A DNA stretch of 64,000 nt from Clostridium sp. OF09-36 (GTDB lineage: Bacteria; Bacillota; Clostridia; Lachnospirales; Lachnospiraceae), in assembly GCF_003481985.1 (NCBI RefSeq), contig NZ_QUMD01000006.1:1-64000 (forward strand). The letters are read 5' to 3'. This document shows positions 16,522 through 24,908 of this stretch, piece after piece (within the stretch, counting starts at the first letter, position 1; each line of letters starts with the position of its first letter). The notes under the pieces were generated by a model that was given only the letters and a program-made list of their open reading frames with translations, ran no database searches and was not told where the DNA came from. Both the position numbers and the translations under genes were made by a program.

Positions 16522-17913
16522 TTACATTCCTAAGCCGACAGAATTCTCACGTTCTCCCTCCGGTAACACCTGCAGCGCATCCTGCACAGTACTGAACACA
16601 CGCTCATTCAGCCAGCCTCCCTGTTTTCTGTTCTGGGCCGCAGATATCACTGGGTACTGCCAGATGGTCTTTTGATGGGTGTAATTGAGCCAGGAATCAA
16701 TCCACCAGTCACTTTCCTTTGCCTTGATTTCGTAAGCCACGTATCCGCGGCAGTTTTCCCCGCGATGTGGCATGGAAAATTCTGCAAAAATGCTGGCATA
16801 CTGCTGGCTTCCGTAAAATGGAAAATTCTGGTTGGTATCGTATGCTTCATTTTGTAAAGACGCATACTCTGCGGTGTAAGAAGTCCCATCCTTATTGTAA
16901 AGGACCTGGCCGGTAAGTTCTCCCTGGGCAGTCCAACCGCCGTTCAATTCCTGGTATGCAGGATTGATCTGCACTGCCTCTGTCCCGCGAAAGCCCGAAT
17001 TTCCGTTCCATAAGAAATGATGGATTACCTTCCACTGCCCTTCCTGTTCCAGTTCCACTGCCACGCCGTCAAGCTGCAGCCGCTCATCCCCGTCCCGCAG
17101 CAAATCATCGCTTTGATTCAGCAAAATCTGTCTGGCATTTTTGCATGCCAGAATATCTTCTTCCTTTAAATCATGCAAAATCTCTTCCGGAAAACCCAGG
17201 GATAACAGATGTGCTTTGATTTCTTCACTCGCCGAATCCTGCGTTTCTTTTGCAGTTGTCCACGCCATGTGATAGGAACCAAAACATGTATAGCCGATGA
17301 GCAGGCCTGCCGCAGTCAGAATTGCTGCTCCCGCTGCGTATCTTCCATCTGAAATCCGCACCGGATGCTCTTCCAGTACATATTCGGCCTGTTCCAGTTT
17401 TTCTGCTATATTCTTTAACTCCACAAGGATTCCAATATATGCGGCAACGATCGCCAGGCCAAGAATCCAGCCCTCATATTCCCGAACCGCAAGCACGGTC
17501 ACCACCACATACCAGATGATGATATGGAGCAGGACCTCATTTTTTATTTCCGCCTTACGCTTTTCCAGTTCCTCACGCATACCAAGGAAGAGACAAACCA
17601 TCAGAAAAACCGGCAAAATTCCGCCACAGAAAACAATCACTTTCCATACATATGAAACATAAATTTTCTCCCGTTCGAGCACACTTCCAATCACAATGTT
17701 CACGATGGTAATCACAACTTTGAGCGCGGCGCCTGCGTATCCGGCTTTCAGCCAGCGGTTTTCCAGTCTCAGTTTTCGGAATCCCGTAAACAGCAAAAGG
17801 GCACCAAGGAAGGGAAGAATCTGATTGAGAAAGAGAAAATTCAATGTAATCCCAAAGAGACCCATTCCAATCAGAATCTTCTCATATGTCTGTTTCCAGA
17901 AACTCTCTTCCAT
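16522..17913 (-). CDS. Multi-pass membrane protein with large extracytoplasmic C-terminus
   Basis: 463 aa. Six or seven membrane helices occupy residues 10-225. The remaining 240 residues look like a soluble domain with aromatic-rich beta structure. AAAAGGGGC precedes the ATG. A second, truncated copy lies at 60892-61865 with about 85-90 percent visible identity through residue 310, so this is the intact member of a pair. In that second locus it follows a DUF2812 gene, a setting common in Clostridia. The molecular role is not known to me. Confidence 0.75.
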   Translation of the reverse strand: MEESFWKQTYEKILIGMGLFGITLNFLFLNQILPFLGALLLFTGFRKLRLENRWLKAGYAGAALKVVITIVNIVIGSVLEREKIYVSYVWKVIVFCGGILPVFLMVCLFLGMREELEKRKAEIKNEVLLHIIIWYVVVTVLAVREYEGWILGLAIVAAYIGILVELKNIAEKLEQAEYVLEEHPVRISDGRYAAGAAILTAAGLLIGYTCFGSYHMAWTTAKETQDSASEEIKAHLLSLGFPEEILHDLKEEDILACKNARQILLNQSDDLLRDGDERLQLDGVAVELEQEGQWKVIHHFLWNGNSGFRGTEAVQINPAYQELNGGWTAQGELTGQVLYNKDGTSYTAEYASLQNEAYDTNQNFPFYGSQQYASIFAEFSMPHRGENCRGYVAYEIKAKESDWWIDSWLNYTHQKTIWQYPVISAAQNRKQGGWLNERVFSTVQDALQVLPEGERENSVGLGM

Positions 17914-18059
17914 GTAATCGCCCCTTTTTCAAATTATTTGTTATAAATATGGTAGCACAAAAGTGAACCTTTATCTTTAATTCTCCATTACAAAACTATT
18001 AATTATAACAAACGATAACCAGATATTCATACAGCGATAAACGGGCATTCATAGGAATA

Positions 18060-18088
18060 TTGACTTTTCGATGAAAATATAATAAAAT
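18060..18088 (+). promoter_or_regulatory. Promoter of a putative antitoxin RNA
   Basis: TTGACT (18060-18065) and TAAAAT (18083-18088) with a 17-bp spacer. It points at a strong terminator 45 bp downstream with no room for a gene, so it should make a short RNA. Confidence 0.6.
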
Positions 18089-18094
18089 GTAGGC

Positions 18095-18165
18095 AGCTAA
18101 GAAATGTGATGATTTCCCATGCGGCAAAACGAAAACCCCAGAGGGTGCCTCCTCTGGGGTTTTCT
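18095..18165 (+). ncRNA. Putative type I antitoxin RNA
   Basis: A transcript of about 70 nt would run from the promoter at 18060-18088 to the hairpin at 18132-18163. It carries AAATGTGATGAT (18102-18113) and TCCCAT (18115-18120). The same two blocks occur at 18271-18282 and 18289-18294 over the start of the opposing toxin ORF, so this RNA would be complementary to the toxin mRNA at its start codon. A GGCAGC near its 5' end (18092-18097) also matches the toxin leader at 18324-18329. This convergent design with two repeat blocks is that of Fst/par loci. No expression evidence. Confidence 0.6.
18132..18163. terminator. Shared bidirectional terminator of the type I TA locus
   Basis: AAAACCCCAGAGG (18132-18144) and CCTCTGGGGTTTT (18151-18163) are perfect complements around a 6-nt loop, with T-tracts on both strands. 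It would end both the antitoxin RNA and the opposing toxin mRNA. Confidence 0.85.
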
Positions 18166-18204
18166 TGTTCATTACGGCGAACCGACCGTTTAGGCTGTTG
18201 CTGC

Positions 18205-18294
18205 CTATTTATCTCTGTCCAGCCATTTGCATATGTAGTAGCTAACTACACCTGCTAAAACAGAGACAAAAAATGTGATGATAAAATCTCCCAT
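18205..18294 (-). CDS. Candidate Fst-like type I toxin peptide
   Basis: 29 aa: one membrane helix (ITFFVSVLAGVVSYYICKW) followed by a short charged tail LDRDK. The helix plus W-L and a charged end is the layout of the Fst/Ldr family of membrane-damaging type I toxins. GGAGGTG lies 6 nt before the ATG, and its complement ACCTCC lies 8 nt further upstream in the mRNA, so the ribosome site can be folded away. The 5' end of the coding sequence is the target of the putative antitoxin RNA. The peptide sequence itself is not one I recognise as a described member. Confidence 0.6.
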   Translation of the reverse strand: MGDFIITFFVSVLAGVVSYYICKWLDRDK

Positions 18295-18301
18295 CCGACT
18301 C

Positions 18302-18321
18302 ACCTCCTTTCTGCTGGAGGT
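18302..18321 (-). promoter_or_regulatory. Shine-Dalgarno-sequestering hairpin in the toxin leader
   Basis: In the minus-strand mRNA, ACCTCC (18321-18316) pairs perfectly with the ribosome site GGAGGT (18307-18302) across an 8-nt loop. Hiding the ribosome site in the nascent mRNA is a known safeguard in type I toxin systems. Confidence 0.6.
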
Positions 18322-18538
18322 TCGGCAGCCTTTTTAGCATAGCACATTTCTTCCCATTAATCTACATAAGTTGTCATACCATCATCTGATAATCCTTGAT
18401 TTGCCCCAAATCCAATGGTAAAATACTCATAGATTCTTTCATTTCAACAACATTTGTCTCTGACAAAGCGCACGCCATTTTATGACCGAATGAGTGGGGG
18501 AATTCTGGAAAAATAAACAGAATAATATGTACGTTGGA

Positions 18539-18566
18539 GGAACTTCCTTTGGGAGGTTCCTTTTTT
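18539..18566 (+). terminator. Leader terminator (attenuator) of the helicase gene
   Basis: GGAACTTCC (18539-18547), loop TTTG, GGAGGTTCC (18552-18560), then six T. It lies 26 bp before the helicase ATG, so it is in the leader. The hairpin is conserved in the second leader copy at 33252-33279. Confidence 0.75.
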
Positions 18567-18591
18567 CGTGCCCAAAAGGAGGACTTAGCCT

Positions 18592-21207
18592 ATGAAACTT
18601 ACAATCAGGGATCTTATCCGGCTTCGCCACTGCGAAAGCCACTACCGTCTCGGAAAGCTGGGATTATATGCTGCATCAAAACGTACCCAGTTTTTTTATC
18701 AAAAGAAGGACTCTTTAATTTTAGCATTATCCAAAGGGCCTACTTCATTTTCAGAAGCACTCGAAAAAGCATTTCTGGAATACAGCAGAGACTGGTTCCT
18801 TAATAACCGCCAGTATGAAACCTGCCGGGATCAGGACCTTGCCAGGTGGCATCGCTTTGCTGACTGGTTCTTTGAGCAGGGTTATCAGATTTTGAAGACC
18901 AGGCTCTGCTCAGCGATTTCAGTCAATACAAGCTGCAACCACGTAGCGGTGTCTGAATTATCTGCACAAGCAGATCTGGTTCTTAAAAAGGGGGAGCATG
19001 TCTATGCTTTAAGTATTTTCCCGAATGAACCACAGTATTCTGTGAGAGCCAGGAAGCAAGAGACCCAGGCATATTACAGCCTGGAACTGTTATCACAATA
19101 CCTGATCAGCGCTCCAGCCTATGGACAGGAAACGATTTCCATGATCTGCTACTTAAAATCCAAAGAGGATAAGGCTGATTTTCTGGCCTCACAGTATACG
19201 GAAGGGAAATGCTATCTTCAAATGGGATACGGCGGGATAGCGGAGGCCACCCAGGCTCTCCTGAGCACGATCCAGCTTTCCGTACCTCAAAAATGTGAAT
19301 ACTGCCGCTATACAGATGTATGCCATCAGCAGAATACTTCCGCATTGGCACCGGAAAAACAACCAGAAGAAACTTCCATCCCTGTTCCAGCGGAAACAGT
19401 CGATTTAGAGAAAGGACTGACACCGGAGCAGCGGAGAGTTGTTGAACACATGGATGGCCCTATGGCAGTCATCGCGGTACCTGGTGCCGGCAAGACTCAC
19501 TGTCTGATTGCACGTATGGTACGAATGATCAAAAACGGGATTTTGCCGGAACAAATTCTTTTTGTCACCTTCACCAAAAAGGCCGCTGGCGAAATTCTGG
19601 AACGTGCCAGACGGGTGCTCGGTGAAGAAAGTGCATTGCCGGCCATCTTTACCTTCCACAGCCTTGGCTACACGATTCTTCGCAAACATGAGGACTTCAT
19701 AGGAAAATCCTTAAAAATTGCAGAGAAGGTAGACTACTATCGTCTGATTTTGCAGATCATTGATGAAATCTCTCCATTGTCCGGCATTGACTATGACGGA
19801 CTCACCGGTGATTTCGGCCTGCTGAGCAGGATTTACAACGCTGTACTTTCCATTGAGAAAGACGGACTGGAAGAGTGGAAAAAACATGCGGATTTTCCTG
19901 ATCCGGATGGTTTAGGGTGCCTTTATCAGAAACTGAAGGAACGAATGAAAGAAGAGGGGTATATCTGCTTTGATGAACAGATCCAGCTTACCAACCAACT
20001 GTTTAGCGAATATCCAGATGTATTAAAAAGCTATCAGCAGCGTTTTCGCTATGTAATGATTGATGAATTCCAGGATATCTCGTCAGATCAGGTCGATCTG
20101 GTATACGCCATCGCATCCCATGGAAATATTGTGGTTGTGGGAGACGATGATCAGAGTATTTATTCCTGGCGCGGAGGAAGCAACTATTACCTGCTTCATT
20201 TTCAGGAGATGTGGAGCAACAGTAAAATCGTGATTCTTCCAGATAATTTCCGGTCGGTAGACCACATTTTGGAAGCTGCAAATGCGCTGATTGCCAATAA
20301 TACGAATCGGTATCGCAAATCTCTGCGTTCCCATCACCGCGCTACGGTTCGGCCGATTTATCGGAAAAATGTTCTGGTAGATACCATCCGGGATCTGGTT
20401 GCATCCGCAGAACGCTCTGGTTATAAACCTGGAGATATTGCCATCATTGCGCGCAAAAATAAAGCGCTGGAAAAGATCAAAAAAAGTTTAGATGGTTTTT
20501 ACCTTGCAACTTCACCCAAAACATTACTCATAAAGGATGAGGTATTTATTGCCATTCGTGACACATTTTCTCTCTACGTGACCAATTTTCATGATCCACT
20601 GGCGCTTTACAGACAGCTGAAACGTAATGGATATGAACTGGACATTCCTGTCGAGCGAGACCACATGTTGGAAAGCTTCTTAAAATATTTCAATCTTCCA
20701 GAACCAGATTTATATGATCCGGATCTGCTTGAAATATATGAAACATCCGGCAGTCCCGGTATCGCACTTGCCAGGACACTTTCTTCCTGTAAAAAACTTC
20801 TGTATGCCCAGGATCTGTCCGATGCCGTTCGGTCCATTTACCAGTTTCTCTGGCAGAAGAAGGAACATCCGGCAGTAGAAGAGTTGTGCTCCCGCATCGA
20901 AATGCGGGCTATCAATACGGCTTCCGAATTTCTTAACCATATGAATGCCATGATCGAATTTTCTGATACAGCAGAGGTTGAATATCCCGCAAGCCCCGAT
21001 ACGATTACCCTTCTTACTGCTCATAAATCAAAAGGGAAAGAATTTCCCACCGTAGTAATTTATGGAGTAGAAGAGTTTGAAGAATCAGAAGAGGGCCGGA
21101 ACCTACTGTATGTTTCCATGACCCGGGCCAAACGAAACCTCTTTCTTTTGCAGGGTAGTTTTTCCGATGCCCCACTGTATCCGGAGTTTAAAAACTATGT
21201 CGATTGA
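18592..21207 (+). CDS. UvrD/PcrA-like superfamily I helicase with Cas4-like N-terminal domain
   Basis: 871 aa. Residues 1-250 resemble a Cas4/RecB-type PD-(D/E)XK module: a cysteine in LRHCESHYRLG near residue 15 and CEYCRYTDVC near 234-243 form an iron-sulfur-type cluster. The metal aspartate (AQADLVL) and the QAYYSLELL helix are present, but the ExK motif is replaced (ALSIFP), so nuclease activity is doubtful. From residue 275 it is a UvrD helicase: QRRVVEHMDGP, Walker A VPGAGKT near 298, IDEFQD near 488, GDDDQSIYSWRGG near 516, and TLLTAHKSKGKEF plus LLYVSMTRAKRNLF near the end. AAAGGAGGA precedes the ATG. It probably unwinds plasmid DNA in replication or recombination. Confidence 0.85.
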   Translation: MKLTIRDLIRLRHCESHYRLGKLGLYAASKRTQFFYQKKDSLILALSKGPTSFSEALEKAFLEYSRDWFLNNRQYETCRDQDLARWHRFADWFFEQGYQILKTRLCSAISVNTSCNHVAVSELSAQADLVLKKGEHVYALSIFPNEPQYSVRARKQETQAYYSLELLSQYLISAPAYGQETISMICYLKSKEDKADFLASQYTEGKCYLQMGYGGIAEATQALLSTIQLSVPQKCEYCRYTDVCHQQNTSALAPEKQPEETSIPVPAETVDLEKGLTPEQRRVVEHMDGPMAVIAVPGAGKTHCLIARMVRMIKNGILPEQILFVTFTKKAAGEILERARRVLGEESALPAIFTFHSLGYTILRKHEDFIGKSLKIAEKVDYYRLILQIIDEISPLSGIDYDGLTGDFGLLSRIYNAVLSIEKDGLEEWKKHADFPDPDGLGCLYQKLKERMKEEGYICFDEQIQLTNQLFSEYPDVLKSYQQRFRYVMIDEFQDISSDQVDLVYAIASHGNIVVVGDDDQSIYSWRGGSNYYLLHFQEMWSNSKIVILPDNFRSVDHILEAANALIANNTNRYRKSLRSHHRATVRPIYRKNVLVDTIRDLVASAERSGYKPGDIAIIARKNKALEKIKKSLDGFYLATSPKTLLIKDEVFIAIRDTFSLYVTNFHDPLALYRQLKRNGYELDIPVERDHMLESFLKYFNLPEPDLYDPDLLEIYETSGSPGIALARTLSSCKKLLYAQDLSDAVRSIYQFLWQKKEHPAVEELCSRIEMRAINTASEFLNHMNAMIEFSDTAEVEYPASPDTITLLTAHKSKGKEFPTVVIYGVEEFEESEEGRNLLYVSMTRAKRNLFLLQGSFSDAPLYPEFKNYVD

Positions 21208-21219
21208 CCGCTGCCGCGG

Positions 21220-21267
21220 CATCTTGTTCACGCACAGATATTGTGTTAAGATGGGGTATGGAAATAG
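21220..21267 (+). promoter_or_regulatory. Repeated promoter module, copy 1
   Basis: CATCTTGTTCACGC followed by an A/T block with TGTTAAGAT. TTGTTC and a TAAGAT-like -10 are 17 bp apart. The whole 48 bp recurs with few changes at 21841-21888. It drives the gene at 21371. Confidence 0.6.
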
Positions 21268-21370
21268 TGGGGGGAGAATTACATAGCTCCCGGTCACCAT
21301 AGAACCCTTGATCAAAAAAAATACTATATGGCATATACGGAAAGTAAAAATAACCAGGAGGAAAAGGATT

Positions 21371-21811
21371 ATGAAATTTGAGTGGATTGAAGAAGGGGAC
21401 GGCCGTTACCGTGTCCAGTTTTTTGACATGGATGAAAAGAAGGTATTCGACATTAAGATTACCGACTATAGTGATCCGTACTGGCAGCAATCAGACCTGG
21501 AACGGAAGATTCGTCGCGAATGCTGCTATGACGTTATCTTCTATGCCGGACACCGCAAGAGCTACTCTGACAACCCGAATTACGAAACGGAATATGGTTT
21601 TCAGGGTAAATCAGAACATGACATAATATATATCCGGGAACTGTGCAAAAATTTTATAGCAGATTCCTATGTTTTTGATTACGAAAAAGCATTGCGCGGC
21701 CTTCAAAAGAGGAAGGCAATGTCAGATTGGTTTCTGGCCAGTGGTTATACCGGAGATTATGAAGGAAAGCAGGAATATAAAAGATCTATTGTAGTTGACG
21801 AGCTTGACTAA
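21371..21811 (+). CDS. Hypothetical protein
   Basis: 146 aa from the ATG at 21371, which has CAGGAGGAAAA upstream; the longer in-frame ORF from 21308 lacks a ribosome site. It is acidic, rich in aromatic residues and without membrane segments or a signal peptide. No recognised family. It is expressed from a promoter module that is also used by the DUF3791 gene 540 bp downstream, so the two are probably co-regulated. Confidence 0.6.
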   Translation: MKFEWIEEGDGRYRVQFFDMDEKKVFDIKITDYSDPYWQQSDLERKIRRECCYDVIFYAGHRKSYSDNPNYETEYGFQGKSEHDIIYIRELCKNFIADSYVFDYEKALRGLQKRKAMSDWFLASGYTGDYEGKQEYKRSIVVDELD

Positions 21812-21840
21812 AAAGCTTACTAAATTGGTTGCCACATCGT

Positions 21841-21888
21841 CATCTTGTTCACGCGCAGATATTATGTTAATATGGAGTATAGAAATAG
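21841..21888 (+). promoter_or_regulatory. Repeated promoter module, copy 2
   Basis: Near-identical to 21220-21267: CATCTTGTTCACGC then ATTATGTTAATATGG. TTGTTC and TAATAT are 17 bp apart. It drives the DUF3791-DUF3990 module. Confidence 0.6.
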
Positions 21889-21909
21889 CTCGGAAAGGAG
21901 GATTTCGCG

Positions 21910-22134
21910 ATGAGCGAAAAAGAAGAGATCATATTCATGCAGACCCGATTGGTACGTTTAGCATCAAAGGAATGGCATCTTCCTGTGGATGAGATTTTTA
22001 ACATCTTCGGAAAAGCAGATGTACTTGGCTATATCGAAAAATGTTATGGGATTTTTCACTGCGAAGGAGATGATGCTGTATTAGAAGACATCACGGAATT
22101 TCTTCAAAGAAAGGGGATCCAAATTAGTGCTTGA
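21910..22134 (+). CDS. DUF3791 protein, putative antitoxin partner
   Basis: 74 aa with the family pattern IIFMQTRLVRLASKEWHLP, then DVLGYIEKCYGIFHCEGDDA near the end. DUF3791 genes usually sit directly before DUF3990 genes, as here, with an 8-bp overlap. The pair is thought to act as a toxin-antitoxin-like module, though I know of no direct proof. AAAGGAGG precedes the ATG. Confidence 0.8.
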   Translation: MSEKEEIIFMQTRLVRLASKEWHLPVDEIFNIFGKADVLGYIEKCYGIFHCEGDDAVLEDITEFLQRKGIQISA

Positions 22135-22680
22135 TTTTACAGATGGGCTTATCCTTTACCATGGCAGCTATTGTGAGGTAAAGAAGCCTTTATTGGAAAG
22201 ATGCGCCAGACGAAAAGACTTTGGACCACCTCCAAGGACCAGGCTATTCGTTTTCTCAAGACTTCCATTGCTAAAGCATTCGCAAATGGAAGCATTAAAG
22301 AGAATCAGGATTATGGCTATCTTTCCATCTTTCAGTTAAGACCTTCACCAGAATTATCCACATATGCATTTGATGATGCAAATGTGGAATGGCTGCACTG
22401 TGTTGCGGCTCATCGAAAAAGACTTTTGTTTCTGGATGTTGAAGATACTATGGCAAAATATGATATTATTGCTGGGAAAATTGCGGATGACGCGACAAAT
22501 GCAACGCTGGCTGCATACCTAGTCGGCGCCTTTGGAATAGCCGGAAGCAAAGAAGCTGATGATTTTTGTATTAAACAGCTACTTCCGAATAAGTTAAAGG
22601 ATCAGTATTGTTTTAAAACAACTGCAGCGCTTGATTGCCTGCATTTTGTGGAAAGCGAGAAAATATGGCTGAAGAAATGA
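22127..22680 (+). pseudogene. DUF3990 protein (ADP-ribosyltransferase-like), frameshifted
   Basis: Starts with GTG inside the DUF3791 gene and reads ILYHGSYCEVKKPLLERC and RRKDFG, the N-terminal signature of DUF3990. At about 22214-22222 the usual KGFYLTT segment is missing and the frame changes. The second frame then reads TTSKDQAIRFLKTSIAKAF and continues normally to 22680. A small deletion of about 13-14 bp explains both. DUF3990 belongs to the ADP-ribosyltransferase-like clan and the missing stretch is near the active site, so the toxin-like product should be dead as read. Confidence 0.7.
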
Positions 22681-22901
22681 TTTCAAAAGAGCGAATAGAC
22701 TATACGATTGACCTTCTTATTACCATGGCCGTCGAAGAAATTGCAGAAGATACAGGAAAAAGTCCAAAGGAAATATTGCCGGAATTTTATTCTTCCAAAA
22801 CCGGCAAGGCACTTTACGATGAGCAGACCCGATTATGGTGCAATGGCCCATCCTATATTGCCGAATTATACATGGACGAACTCTCCAAAAGAAAGATTTG
22901 A
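22665..22901 (+). CDS. Small protein of the DUF3791-DUF3990 module
   Basis: 78 aa from the ATG at 22665, overlapping the end of the DUF3990 frame by 16 bp. Helical and acidic: ERIDYTIDLLITMAVEEIAE, then a conserved-looking SSKTGKALYDEQTRLWCNGP. A third small gene of this type commonly follows DUF3990 genes; its role is unknown. It ends 3 bp before a good terminator. Confidence 0.65.
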   Translation: MAEEMISKERIDYTIDLLITMAVEEIAEDTGKSPKEILPEFYSSKTGKALYDEQTRLWCNGPSYIAELYMDELSKRKI

Positions 22902-22903
22902 GA

Positions 22904-22944
22904 AAAAGCTGTTTCTAACGTATTATGCGTTTGAAACAGCTTTT
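22904..22944 (+). terminator. Terminator of the DUF3791 module
   Basis: AAAAGCTGTTTC (22904-22915) and GAAACAGCTTTT (22933-22944) are perfect complements; the T-tract is short and interrupted by CTG. Confidence 0.75.
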
Positions 22945-22971
22945 CTGATTAACAGACCTCCCGGCACTAAG

Positions 22972-23021
22972 GCTCCTTCTTTTCTGTCCATTCTTAGCTC
23001 CTTCTTTTCTGTCCATTCTTG
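22972..23021. repeat. Two tandem 25-bp repeats
   Basis: GCTCCTTCTTTTCTGTCC followed by ATTCTT(A/G) occurs twice head to tail, starting at 22972 and 22997, with one difference. It lies in the gap before the metallopeptidase operon, just upstream of its likely promoter. Pyrimidine-rich on the + strand. Confidence 0.8.
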
Positions 23022-23144
23022 GCGTTGCGCTCACCTTTGATCTATGTTAAACTATCCTTGATAAAATTTATTTCAAACACAATAGACTCTGTCTTCGTTT
23101 CAAGCACATTGCTTATTAAAAGGGGATGAGTCTGCACAGATGCG

Positions 23145-23180
23145 GACCAAATTAGAGGAATTCTAATTTGGTCTTTTTTT
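23145..23180 (+). terminator. Leader terminator of the metallopeptidase-clamp-loader operon
   Basis: GACCAAATTAGA (23145-23156), loop GGAAT, TCTAATTTGGTC (23162-23173), then seven T. A perfect 12-bp stem 30 bp before the first gene. An upstream promoter is plausible around 23020-23067 (TTGGCG/TATGTT or TTGATC/TAAAAT). The purine-rich ATTAAAAGGGG sits just upstream of the hairpin. Confidence 0.75.
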
Positions 23181-23210
23181 GTGCATTCACAACAAAGAGA
23201 GGAGGAACCT

Positions 23211-24908
23211 ATGGCTATTTTACAACTGCCGTACAATTTGTCTGCGCTATTCAATTTCAATGAACCAGACACAAATGAGGGGGCGATGGAATCTTCGGAT
23301 GAAGATTTTTTCGACCTTTTTGATTTTCTGCCAGAAAATACGGTGACTACCAATTATCTGGCCAAAGGAGAGGACCGGATCCAGTCACTGCTCCGGATCA
23401 AAACCCGCCGGACTTATTCCATGAATGACTTTTTCAAATTATTTTCCAGAGACCAATTCTGGAAAAAGAGCAACAGCCGAAAAGATTTCACGGAATATCT
23501 GATCAAGACCTACTGGAAAAAGGTGATCGATCCTTTTGTAAATACCCTTTACAAAGATTTTCTGGCCGGTCAGATCACGGAACAGGAGATTTCTGAAAAA
23601 CTGCAGGAGATTCTGGGATTTAGCATTTCTCTATCGCAATGCCATGATGAGCAGGTAACGAGGCTGGTTGGAGCAACCGGTATGCCAACGGACTGTATTT
23701 TTCAAATGACTGTATTTGAAAATGAATACTTTCTGGTCTTCGGAAAACTAAAGCCCAGAAACCGGAACCGCAAAATCTATTTGAAAGACGATAAGAGAAA
23801 ATGTATCTTATGGGATTCCTATTATCTTGCAACACTGGCAGTCATAGAACGTATCCGGATTGAATACAAGCGCTACATCCATTCCATTGAGTCTAAAGAC
23901 CATGACCTGGTCTATATGTCCATTCTGGATGAAATTGCCCGTAGATACCAGGCTTTTGGGAAAATGTGTACCGTATATGCTTATGAAAAAGAGCAGGTTT
24001 TGTATCCAGAAGTCATGCAATTTTTTGACAAGCTGGAAATTCCTGTAAAGGAGCGAATAGCCGGCCAACAAGCGCACGGAATTATATTTCAATTTTCACT
24101 CCTGCAGCAGATCCTGCCGATCTTAAATCAGTATTCTATCAGCACAGTGGATTTTCTATGTAATGATAATATTCCAGAGGGATATCTCATCATTATAAAA
24201 GCCCTGATGGAACAGCACAAAATGCAGGAAGCGGATGAGCGCTATCATCGAAATAACACAGAGGTAGCCAATGCATTTATGACCAAAAAGAATATTCCGC
24301 CAAAGCATCAGGATTACATGAAAGAGAGCCGTTTCTTAACAGTTTACCTCTATATAGAGGTAGACGAAGACTGTGATCTTGACAAAATGCAGGAACTGGA
24401 AAAAGAATTTCTTGCTCTTGGGGATATTTTGGGAAAGCATCCCTATGATGCTTCCATTCGTTTCCGCAAGCTTGGCCGACACCATGCTTCCGGCCTTTAT
24501 TCCCCGGCCTACCAGTGCGTATGCATTGATGTCCGCTCCCCTAGCAGCTACGTCCACGAATTTCTGCACATGTACGATCACTTTCATGGAATGCTGAGTG
24601 AAGGCTATGATTTCAAAGAAATCCGGCTTCAGTATGAGGCCTGCCTGCAGGAATATCTTTCGGATTGTGAAGATCCGGATTTAAAAGCACGGCTGAATGG
24701 AAACAGCAAATACAACCTGGATTACTATTTGGTCCCAACGGAAGTGTTTGCCCGCTGCGGGGAACTGTATTTTACGCGTTTTCGTGGTGTAGATAATTCT
24801 CTTCTGAAATTTGAAAGAGGATTTGACTATCCGGAAAACGAAAAATTATTGGAGCTGATCAAAAAATATTATGATCAGCATTTTTTAACGGAGGAGATAT
24901 CATTATGA
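23211..24908 (+). CDS. Putative zinc metallopeptidase (HEXXH)
   Basis: 565 aa from the ATG at 23211 with GAGAGGAGG upstream. Residues 1-380 are mixed helical sequence with no recognised domain. A gluzincin-like active site, YVHEFLHMYDHFH, lies near residue 450, and about 70 residues later VPTEVFARCGELYF could supply the third zinc ligand. The second part resembles domains found in large polyvalent proteins of plasmids and phages. It is the first gene of an operon with a YhaM-like protein, HolB and DnaX; its stop overlaps the next start (ATGA type). Whether it processes plasmid or host proteins is open. Confidence 0.6.
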   Translation: MAILQLPYNLSALFNFNEPDTNEGAMESSDEDFFDLFDFLPENTVTTNYLAKGEDRIQSLLRIKTRRTYSMNDFFKLFSRDQFWKKSNSRKDFTEYLIKTYWKKVIDPFVNTLYKDFLAGQITEQEISEKLQEILGFSISLSQCHDEQVTRLVGATGMPTDCIFQMTVFENEYFLVFGKLKPRNRNRKIYLKDDKRKCILWDSYYLATLAVIERIRIEYKRYIHSIESKDHDLVYMSILDEIARRYQAFGKMCTVYAYEKEQVLYPEVMQFFDKLEIPVKERIAGQQAHGIIFQFSLLQQILPILNQYSISTVDFLCNDNIPEGYLIIIKALMEQHKMQEADERYHRNNTEVANAFMTKKNIPPKHQDYMKESRFLTVYLYIEVDEDCDLDKMQELEKEFLALGDILGKHPYDASIRFRKLGRHHASGLYSPAYQCVCIDVRSPSSYVHEFLHMYDHFHGMLSEGYDFKEIRLQYEACLQEYLSDCEDPDLKARLNGNSKYNLDYYLVPTEVFARCGELYFTRFRGVDNSLLKFERGFDYPENEKLLELIKKYYDQHFLTEEISL

